Shown here one piece after another: positions 57,484-64,000 of a stretch of 64,000 nt of DNA. The stretch's first letter is position 1, and every line of letters starts with the position of its first letter. This stretch comes from Rhizobium sp. BT03. Its GTDB lineage: Bacteria; Pseudomonadota; Alphaproteobacteria; Rhizobiales; Rhizobiaceae. The position numbers were made by a program, and so were the translations under genes. The stretch is from positions 1,116,001 through 1,180,000 of the forward strand of contig NZ_CP125640.1 in the NCBI RefSeq assembly GCF_030053155.1, given 5' to 3'. The notes below the pieces were generated by a model. It saw only the letters and a list, made by a program, of their open reading frames with translations, did not search any database and was not told the DNA's origin.

Positions 57484-58398
57484 ATGTCGACCGATGCATC
57501 CGTTCCGCTGGCCAAGAACGAAGACAGTCCGCGCGGCTTCGCCTTCGCGCTGACAGCCTATCTGCTCTGGGGCTTCCTGCCGATCTATATGAAGGCGGTG
57601 GCGCATATCTCGCCGGCCGAGGTGATCGCCCACCGCATCGTCTGGTCGCTGCCGCTGGCCGGCATGGTGCTGATCGTGCTCGGACGTACAGCGGATATCG
57701 CGACGGCGTTGCGCTCGCCGCGCATGCTGGCGATGGGGGCGCTGACGGCGTCGCTGATCACCGTCAACTGGGGCACCTATGTCTGGGCGATCGGCGCCGG
57801 CCATTCGCTCGACGCTGCACTCGGCTATTTCATCAATCCGCTGTTCAGCATCTTCCTCGGCGCGGTGCTCCTCAAGGAGAAGCTGCAGCCGCTGCAGATC
57901 GCGGCGATCGCGCTGGCCGCACTTGCCGTCGCCATTCTCGCCTTCGACAGCGGCGGCATTCCGTGGGTGGCGCTGACGCTGGCAATCAGCTGGGGTTTTT
58001 ATGCCTTGCTCCGCAAGACGCTGCCGCTCGGGCCGAATCAGGGCTTCTTCCTCGAAGTGCTGATCCTCAGCGGGCCTGCCCTCCTCTATATCCTCTACCT
58101 CGAATTCGGCAGCGGCCTGGGCCACTTCTACCGCACCGGCCTTGCCGACACGACCCTGCTGCTCGGCTGCGGCGTCATCACCGCCGTGCCGCTGATGATC
58201 TATGCCAATGGCGCCAAGCTCCTGAAGCTCTCGACGATCGGCATCATGCAGTATATCGCGCCGACGATGATCTTCCTGATCGCGGTCTTTATCTTTCACG
58301 AGCCGCTCGGCACGGCACGCATGATCGCCTTCCCGCTGATCTGGGCGGGGCTGTTCCTCTATAGCTGGTCGATGCTGAAGGGAAGCCGCGGGCGCTGA
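57484..58398 (+). CDS. rarD: RarD/EamA-type inner-membrane transporter
   Basis: 304 residues with ten hydrophobic helices in two EamA halves. RarD markers are present: FAFALTAYLLWGFLPIYMKAV at the N terminus, HRIVWSLPLAG, NWGTYVWAIGAGHSLDAALGYFINPL, and AISWGFYALLRKTLPLG. The family is named from chloramphenicol sensitivity in Pseudomonas, but the natural substrate is unknown; small metabolites are probable. The ATG at 57484 fits the family N terminus. A hairpin separates it from the convergent LOG gene. Confidence 0.9.
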   Translation: MSTDASVPLAKNEDSPRGFAFALTAYLLWGFLPIYMKAVAHISPAEVIAHRIVWSLPLAGMVLIVLGRTADIATALRSPRMLAMGALTASLITVNWGTYVWAIGAGHSLDAALGYFINPLFSIFLGAVLLKEKLQPLQIAAIALAALAVAILAFDSGGIPWVALTLAISWGFYALLRKTLPLGPNQGFFLEVLILSGPALLYILYLEFGSGLGHFYRTGLADTTLLLGCGVITAVPLMIYANGAKLLKLSTIGIMQYIAPTMIFLIAVFIFHEPLGTARMIAFPLIWAGLFLYSWSMLKGSRGR

Positions 58399-58401
58399 AC
58401 G

Positions 58402-58422
58402 GCGGGCGCCGGAGACGCCCGC
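58402..58422. terminator. hairpin between rarD and LOG gene
   Basis: GCGGGCG (58402-58408) pairs with CGCCCGC (58416-58422) over a 7-base loop in the 31 bp gap between convergent genes. There is no T-run, so it may be a weak two-way terminator. Confidence 0.5.
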
Positions 58423-58429
58423 TGCTCGC

Positions 58430-59053
58430 CTACATTTTCGAGATCACTTCATCCTCGCCGTTACGATCGGCGGCGAGCTGAGCTGCCTGGGCCATGATTG
58501 CCGGAATGATGCCGGAGATCTCGTCGACGACGAGCGGCTGCACCCGGTGGGCGGTGTGCAGGAAGCCCTCTTCGGTCATGTGGCGCATCAGTTCCATCAT
58601 CGGATCCCAGAAACCGTTGACGTTGGCAAAGACCATCGGCTTTTCGTGGCGGCCGAGCTGCGCCCAGGTCATGATCTCGACGATCTCCTCCAGCGTGCCG
58701 ATGCCGCCGGGCAGCGCGACGAAAGCATCGGAACGCTCGAACATCGTATGTTTGCGCGCATGCATGTCAGGGGTTACAATAAGCTCGTTGAGCTGACCGA
58801 GCGAGTGGCGAGTCGCTTCCATATCGATCAGGAATTCGGGGATGATGCCCGTGACCTGACCGCCGCCTGAAAGCGTGCCGCTTGCAACCGCGCCCATGAT
58901 GCCTTTGGTACCCCCGCCATAGACGAGGCGCAGGCCGTATTCGGCGATCTCTCGTCCGAGAGCACGCCCGGCCGCCATGTGGGAGGGATCGCGTCCCGGC
59001 CTTGAGCCGCAGTAAACGCAGATGGATCGAATCGATACGGATTGGTCGGTCAT
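58430..59053 (-). CDS. LOG-family nucleoside 5'-monophosphate phosphoribohydrolase
   Basis: 207 residues from ATG 59053. The LOG signature is complete: LVYGGGTKGIMGAVA (about 50) and PGGIGTLEEIVEIMTWAQLG (about 115), the fingerprint of enzymes that release the base from nucleoside monophosphates. In plants and in some plant-associated bacteria LOG activates cytokinins; in many bacteria it acts as an AMP or similar nucleosidase (PpnN-like). In a rhizobium a cytokinin role is conceivable, but the gene has no cytokinin neighbours. Confidence 0.9.
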   Translation of the reverse strand: MTDQSVSIRSICVYCGSRPGRDPSHMAAGRALGREIAEYGLRLVYGGGTKGIMGAVASGTLSGGGQVTGIIPEFLIDMEATRHSLGQLNELIVTPDMHARKHTMFERSDAFVALPGGIGTLEEIVEIMTWAQLGRHEKPMVFANVNGFWDPMMELMRHMTEEGFLHTAHRVQPLVVDEISGIIPAIMAQAAQLAADRNGEDEVISKM

Positions 59054-59207
59054 AGGGGCAAACAACTATTCCATTTCAATGCAGTCAAGAAAATTGACTG
59101 AAAAGCAGCGTCGCGAGCTTGCCGAATTGCTTTGAATGCTTGTGAAAAGCAACGGGAATCGCTAGCAATTTCGGTTACTACGGCAAATTGCCGCCTGGGG
59201 AGACATA

Positions 59208-61241
59208 ATGATGAAGAACCGTGCCGGCTTGCTGGCCCTTGCAGTGCTCGTAATCGCAATCCTACTGATGGTGTTTGTCGTCATGCCGCGCATCGGCGGC
59301 GATGCAGCCAAGGTCGGCGACGCTATCAACCAGGCGAGCACGGAGCTCAAGGACACGGTTAACGAGTCGGCAAAGACATCGCGCCCCGCTGTGGCGGACG
59401 CGGCTTCCGTCGCCGACAAGGTGGGCCGCCTTTCGGCCGAGGCAGGCGTGTCGCTTACCGAACTTAAGGCGCTGTTTGCTGACGGCAAGGGCCCTGCCGA
59501 CGATGTTTTCACCGCCGCCAAGACCAAGGCCGTCAATGCGCTGACCGCGCTTGCCGGTTTCGCCATTCCCGAGGGCCTCGATCCGGCGACCCAGGCACTT
59601 GCCACGAAAGCCAAGGACGGCGGCACGAAGGCGCTCGCCATCGTCCAGTCGCTGCCGGAGAACATTACCGATGCGCTTGCCGCGATCGCCAAGGCCGAGG
59701 CTGCGCTGACCGGTGCGCCTGAGACTGGGGCGACCACGGCGGCGGCGAATGCCGGCCCGAAGCTTCCCGCCTTCGACGTCCTGCGCGTCGAGCCCGACGG
59801 CTCGACGGTGATTGCCGGCTCCGCCGAACCGAACGGCAAGCTCGAAGTGCTTGACGGCGAAAAGGTCGTGACGACAGCCAATGTCGATGCCAGCGGCGAT
59901 TTCGCCGCCGTTCTCGACGATCCGCTTGCCGCCGGCGACCACCAGCTCGTGCTGAAGTTCACCGGCAAGGACGGCAAGAGCACGCTTTCCGAAGAAGTCG
60001 CAACGATCTCCGTGCCGAAGGACGGCAACGGCGCCGATCTGCTCGCCATGGTCTCCAAACCCGGCGCGGCGAGCCGCATCATCACCGCGCCGAAGGACGG
60101 CACCGAAGTCGCCGATGCCTCCAACCCGATGGTGTCGCCTGGCGACAAGCCGGGCGAAGGTTCGGCTGCGCCTGCCGCTAGAACCACGCCAACCGGCGAA
60201 CTGGCGCTGCAGACGCCTAATGTCACCGACCCCGCCTCCGGCGCGGCGACTGCGCCGGCCATTCCGGGCACCGCCGCACCCGACAAGTCGAATGCGCCCG
60301 ATGTGATGGTCAACGCCGTCGAGATCGAGGGCAACAAGATTTTCATTGCCGGCACGGCGCGCCCCAACGCCAAGGTCCTCGGCTATGCCGACGACAGCCT
60401 TGTCGGCCAGGACACGGCCGGCTCCGACGGCCATTTCGTCATCGACGGCGTGGCGGCGCTCTCGGTCGGCGACCATAAGATCCGCGTCGATGTCGTCGAT
60501 CCCGCCGGCAAGGTGATCGTGCGCGCGGCGGTGAATTTCAATCGCCCGGCCGGCGACCAGGTCAGGGTCGCCGCGCAATCCGTCCCCGCCGACGCCAACG
60601 GCGCCTCCTCGATGGTGCCGCTCGACGAAGGCGAGCTCGGCAAGCGCAAGGCCGAGGCCGGCAAGGCCTTCGGCCTGCTGAAGGGGCTGTTTGCCGACGG
60701 CAAGCTGCCCGGCGCCGAACAGCTTGCGGCGGCGCGCTCGGCAACCGAATTCGCCTTGCGCTCGGTTGCAGAATTCCGTCCGGGAGCCGAAGCGCCCGAA
60801 ACCTTCAAGCAAGCCTCCGGCGCCGCCTCGCAGACTGCGACCAGCGCGTTGAAGGTTCTGCAGGGCCTGCCGAAGGATGCAAAATCCGTCGGCGCAGGCC
60901 TCGACGGACTGGGGGCGATCATCGCCGAACTTTCCGCATCCCCCGCGCCGGCTGCACCTGGTGCAAACGACGCGGCTGGCAACCAGCCGAAGACGATCGA
61001 ACAGGCGCCGCTGACGGCAAACAACGCAGCCGTCATCATCCGCCGCGGCGACACGCTGTGGCAGATTTCGCGCCGCACCTATGGTCTCGGCGTTCGGTAC
61101 ACGACGATCTACATCGCCAACGAGGACAAGATCATCGATCCGGATCGCATCCGCCCCGGCCAGATCTTCGGCCTGCCGAAGGATGCGCTGCCGAATGCCG
61201 AGGAACTGCACCGCAAACGCCTGTCCAACCGGCACCTCTAA
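59208..61241 (+). CDS. membrane-anchored LysM protein with duplicated helical and Ig-like domains
   Basis: 677 residues. One N-terminal membrane helix (about 7-27, LLALAVLVIAILLMVFVVM) anchors a long periplasmic part. In order: helical module H1 (about 80-165, ELKALFADGKGPADD), Ig-like module I1 (about 186-270, STVIAGSAEPNGKLEV), a Pro/Ala/Thr-rich linker, Ig-like I2 (about 366-447, KIFIAGTARPNAKVLG), helical module H2 (about 486-575, LLKGLFADGKLPGAE) and a C-terminal LysM domain (about 606-657, VIIRRGDTLWQISRRTYG). LysM should bind peptidoglycan. The H1-I1-I2-H2 mirror order is unusual. Proteins with only the Ig and LysM parts are common in rhizobia. Confidence 0.88.
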   Translation: MMKNRAGLLALAVLVIAILLMVFVVMPRIGGDAAKVGDAINQASTELKDTVNESAKTSRPAVADAASVADKVGRLSAEAGVSLTELKALFADGKGPADDVFTAAKTKAVNALTALAGFAIPEGLDPATQALATKAKDGGTKALAIVQSLPENITDALAAIAKAEAALTGAPETGATTAAANAGPKLPAFDVLRVEPDGSTVIAGSAEPNGKLEVLDGEKVVTTANVDASGDFAAVLDDPLAAGDHQLVLKFTGKDGKSTLSEEVATISVPKDGNGADLLAMVSKPGAASRIITAPKDGTEVADASNPMVSPGDKPGEGSAAPAARTTPTGELALQTPNVTDPASGAATAPAIPGTAAPDKSNAPDVMVNAVEIEGNKIFIAGTARPNAKVLGYADDSLVGQDTAGSDGHFVIDGVAALSVGDHKIRVDVVDPAGKVIVRAAVNFNRPAGDQVRVAAQSVPADANGASSMVPLDEGELGKRKAEAGKAFGLLKGLFADGKLPGAEQLAAARSATEFALRSVAEFRPGAEAPETFKQASGAASQTATSALKVLQGLPKDAKSVGAGLDGLGAIIAELSASPAPAAPGANDAAGNQPKTIEQAPLTANNAAVIIRRGDTLWQISRRTYGLGVRYTTIYIANEDKIIDPDRIRPGQIFGLPKDALPNAEELHRKRLSNRHL

Positions 61242-61259
61242 GCGCCAAACAACATGATA

Positions 61260-61286
61260 AGGCCGGGCGGGCTAACCGCCCGGCCT
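61260..61286 (+). terminator. intrinsic terminator after the LysM gene
   Basis: AGGCCGGGCGG (61260-61270) pairs exactly with CCGCCCGGCCT (61276-61286) over GCTAA, followed by GTCTTTT, 18 bp after the LysM stop. Confidence 0.88.
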
Positions 61287-61440
61287 GTCTTTTCACGAAC
61301 CCGGTATTTGTTGTATTCGTCCGCCCGGCATCCTATCTGGCGGTGGCGGGGGAGAGCGCTTTCGGCACATCCCGGGTTCGCGCTCTTGCCGGCATCGAAG
61401 CGCGGCAATCGCCGCAAGCCCATTCGGGCTGGAGACAAGC

Positions 61441-63318
61441 ATGGCAAACGGCAAGACAGTCTCGGAATCCAACCTGCTGCGCACGCTTTTCAACCTCTGG
61501 CCCTATATGTGGCCGGCCGGACGGCCCGACCTCAAGATGCGCGTCGTCTGGGCCTCGGTCTTCCTGCTGATTTCCAAATTCGTGCTGCTGCTCGTCCCCT
61601 ATTTCTTCAAGTGGTCGACCGATGCGCTGAACGGCAGGATGGATCTGGCCGGCTCGGTGCCGCCGCTGCTTGCCGGCGCCATCGCCCTTGTCATCGCCTA
61701 CAACATCACCCGCCTGATCCAGCTTGGCCTCAACCAGTTGCGCGACGCGCTGTTTGCCAGCGTCGGGCAGCATGCGGTGCGCCAGCTCGCCTACAGGACC
61801 TTCGTGCATATGCATGAACTGTCGCTGCGCTTCCATCTGGAGCGCAAGACCGGCGGCCTGTCGCGCATCATCGAGCGCGGCACCAAGGGCATCGAGACGA
61901 TCGTGCGCTTCACGATCCTCAATTCGGTCCCGACCGTCATCGAATTCCTGCTGACGGCGGCGATCTTCTGGTGGGGCTACGGCTTCTCCTATCTCGCCGT
62001 CACCGCCTTTACGGTCTGGGCCTATATCTGGTTCACCATCCGCGCCTCCGACTGGCGCATCGCCATCCGCCGGTCGATGAACGACAGCGACACCGACGCC
62101 AACACCAAGGCGATCGATTCCCTCCTCAATTTCGAGACCGTCAAATATTTCGGCAACGAAGAGATGGAGGCGAAGCGCTTCGACAAATCAATGGAGCGCT
62201 ACGAGAAGGCGGCGACCGATGTCTGGACCTCGCTCGGCTGGCTGAACTTCGGCCAGGGCGTCATCTTCGGCATCGGCACGACGATCATGCTGGTGTTGTC
62301 AGCGCTGGCGGTGCAGCGCGGCGAGCAGACGGTCGGCGATTTCGTTTTCGTCAATTCGATGCTGCTGCAGCTTTCCGCGCCGCTCAACTTCATCGGCTTC
62401 GTCTACCGCGAAATCCGCCAGGGCCTGACCGACATCGAGCAGATGTTCGACCTGCTGGAGGTCCAGGCCGAGGTCAAGGACGCGCCCGATGCGGCCGAGC
62501 TTCGGATCGGCCAGGGCGCGATCGCCTTCAGGGACGTGCACTTTTCCTACGACCCCGCCCGTCCGATCCTGAAGGGCATTTCCTTCGAGGTGCCGGCCGG
62601 CAAGACGGTTGCCGTCGTCGGTCCTTCGGGAGCCGGCAAGTCGACGCTGTCGCGGCTGCTCTATCGTTTCTACGATATCCAGAGCGGCGCGATCACCGTC
62701 GACGGCCAGGACATCCGCACGGTGACGCAGAAGAGCCTGCGCTCGGTGATAGGCATGGTGCCGCAGGATACCGTGCTCTTCAACGACACGGTCGCCTATA
62801 ACATCCGTTACGGCCGCACGTCGGCCAGCGACGGCGACGTCTTTGCAGCGGCCGAGGTGGCGCAGATCGCGCATTTCATCGAGGCGCTGCCCGAGGGGTT
62901 CGAGACCAAGGTCGGCGAACGCGGGCTGAAGCTTTCCGGCGGCGAGAAGCAGCGGGTGGCGATCGCCCGCACCATCCTCAAGGCGCCGCCGATCCTGATC
63001 CTCGACGAGGCGACGTCGGCGCTCGACACGACGACGGAGCGGGAAATCCAGACGGCGCTCGACGTGGTGTCGAAGAACCGGACGACGCTGGTCATCGCCC
63101 ACCGGCTGTCGACTGTCATCGGCGCCGACGAAATCATCGTGTTGAAAAGCGGCGAGATCGCCGAGCGCGGGACGCATGCCGCCCTGCTCGAGCGGAACGG
63201 TCTTTACGCCTCGATGTGGAACCGCCAGCGCGAGGCGACACAGGCGGAAGAACATCTGAAGCAGGTGCGCGAAAGCGACGACCTGGGCGTGATCACGCGG
63301 CTTGCCCCGGCAAGCTGA
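61441..63318 (+). CDS. Atm1-type ABC exporter (half-transporter)
   Basis: 625 residues: six membrane helices in the first 340, then one ATP-binding domain. Walker A is [15 protein letters not shown] (about 395), the Q-loop region is [10 protein letters not shown], the signature is [13 protein letters not shown] (about 498) and Walker [13 protein letters not shown]. The motif [25 protein letters not shown] is the Atm1/HMT1 fingerprint; the Novosphingobium homologue moves glutathione-linked compounds and heavy metals. It works as a homodimer, probably exporting glutathione conjugates or persulfides. It is preceded by the terminator of the LysM gene and a 155 bp gap. Confidence 0.93.
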   Translation: MANGKTVSESNLLRTLFNLWPYMWPAGRPDLKMRVVWASVFLLISKFVLLLVPYFFKWSTDALNGRMDLAGSVPPLLAGAIALVIAYNITRLIQLGLNQLRDALFASVGQHAVRQLAYRTFVHMHELSLRFHLERKTGGLSRIIERGTKGIETIVRFTILNSVPTVIEFLLTAAIFWWGYGFSYLAVTAFTVWAYIWFTIRASDWRIAIRRSMNDSDTDANTKAIDSLLNFETVKYFGNEEMEAKRFDKSMERYEKAATDVWTSLGWLNFGQGVIFGIGTTIMLVLSALAVQRGEQTVGDFVFVNSMLLQLSAPLNFIGFVYREIRQGLTDIEQMFDLLEVQAEVKDAPDAAELRIGQGAIAFRDVHFSYDPARPILKGISFEVPAGKTVAVVGPSGAGKSTLSRLLYRFYDIQSGAITVDGQDIRTVTQKSLRSVIGMVPQDTVLFNDTVAYNIRYGRTSASDGDVFAAAEVAQIAHFIEALPEGFETKVGERGLKLSGGEKQRVAIARTILKAPPILILDEATSALDTTTEREIQTALDVVSKNRTTLVIAHRLSTVIGADEIIVLKSGEIAERGTHAALLERNGLYASMWNRQREATQAEEHLKQVRESDDLGVITRLAPAS

Positions 63319-63451
63319 GCCGGGAGCGGTACCGGCCAAGCTTTTGTTGTTCAGAACCCCGGCGTCGGAACCAGGGCCGGGGCCGCAGCATTGCCCCGGA
63401 GACGGTTTTTCGCTAACCAGCAAAAAACGACAACGCAAGGAGACCGGCAGC

Positions 63452-64000
63452 ATGAGCCTGTTCAACACGGTTCGCAACACGATCGTCCCCGTGCATAAGG
63501 AGGGTTATCCCTTCGTTGCCGCCTTCTTCGTCGCGTCGCTGATCCTGGGCTGGATCTTCAAGCCGCTCTTCTGGATCGGCATGATCTTCACGCTGTGGTG
63601 CGCGTATTTCTTCCGCGATCCCGAGCGCGTGACCCCGCAGGACGACGATCTGGTGATCTCTCCGGCCGACGGCAAGGTCTCGGCGATCCAGATGGTGACC
63701 CCGCCGGCCGAGCTCGACCTCGGCTCCGAGCCGATGCTGCGCATCTCGGTGTTCATGAACGTCTTCAATTGCCATGTGAACCGGGCGCCGATGCGCGGGC
63801 GCATCGTCAGCATCAATTACCGCTCCGGCAGCTTCGTCAATGCCGAGCTCGACAAGGCGAGCGAGGACAATGAACGCAACGGGCTGGTGATCGAAACCCG
63901 GCACGGCCAGATCGGCGTCGTGCAGATCGCCGGCCTCGTGGCGCGGCGCATCCTCTGCTGGGCGAACCCCAACGAGCCGGTGGATGCCGGCGAGCGCTTC
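63452..64000 (+). CDS. psd: phosphatidylserine decarboxylase (3' end outside window)
   Basis: Pyruvoyl enzyme of the inner membrane that makes phosphatidylethanolamine from phosphatidylserine. The frame runs from ATG 63452 (after AAGGAGA) to the window edge without a stop, 183 codons. Visible are the N-terminal membrane segments ([18 protein letters not shown]), [20 protein letters not shown] and [15 protein letters not shown], all typical of the short proteobacterial Psd. The LGST-like autocleavage site that makes the pyruvoyl group lies beyond the window. pssA usually follows psd in rhizobia. Confidence 0.95.
   Translation, partial: MSLFNTVRNTIVPVHKEGYPFVAAFFVASLILGWIFKPLFWIGMIFTLWCAYFFRDPERVTPQDDDLVISPADGKVSAIQMVTPPAELDLGSEPMLRISVFMNVFNCHVNRAPMRGRIVSINYRSGSFVNAELDKASEDNERNGLVIETRHGQIGVVQIAGLVARRILCWANPNEPVDAGERF

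Overview
The window looks like an ordinary chromosomal stretch of a fast-growing Rhizobium of the R. leguminosarum / R. etli group. This rests on the high GC content, the rhizobial flavour of nearly every protein, and the intergenic repeats: RIME-like double palindromes at 3107-3267 and 54900-55020 and three other palindromic repeat types. About 60 protein genes are packed on both strands. I see no tRNA, rRNA, CRISPR array, transposase or integrase. uvrC is cut by the left edge and psd by the right edge.

Layout. 1-6.3 kb: uvrC, pgsA, moaD and moaE; an orphan LivH-type permease divergent from a CGNR regulator over a perfect inverted repeat; a lipoprotein; ndk. 6.3-16 kb: a small unknown gene flanked by an imperfect duplication of a glutathione-transferase gene end, then the transferase, a DinB protein, a degenerate GGDEF protein, an ABC-F ATPase, a polysaccharide-deacetylase lipoprotein, an S9 peptidase and a galactose dehydrogenase. 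16-26.4 kb: pepA-holC, a PAP2 lipid phosphatase, and the outer-membrane cluster lptF-lptG-lptD-surA-like-pdxA-rsmA. 26.5-33.1 kb, minus strand: fabD, fabG, acpP, fabF, mltG, yicC, gmk. 33-41.4 kb: an aldo/keto reductase, a large TPR-repeat protein of foreign look, then rpsF-rpsR-DUF2232-rplI and dnaB. 41.4-50 kb: an AraC regulator with azlC-azlD, alr, a LysE exporter, radA, cvpA, purF and a short-chain dehydrogenase. 50-64 kb: a GH25 lysozyme, cysS followed by three tandem GFA-domain genes and a proline iminopeptidase, then cimA, a GNAT, rarD, a LOG protein, a LysM protein, an Atm1-type ABC exporter and psd.

Together the genes serve envelope building (LPS export, phospholipids, fatty acids, peptidoglycan), translation and replication, and amino-acid and cofactor supply. 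Most of the window is conserved core. The parts I would look at twice are the TPR protein with six nearly identical 48-residue repeats (34445-36838), the CGNR regulator with its operator and probable leaderless start (4635-4702), the flanked unknown gene (6335-7159), the mirror-symmetric LysM protein, the GFA triplet, and two enzymes with altered signature residues (GGDEF to EADEF; PAP2 SGH to SGE). I found no clearly new multi-gene system.
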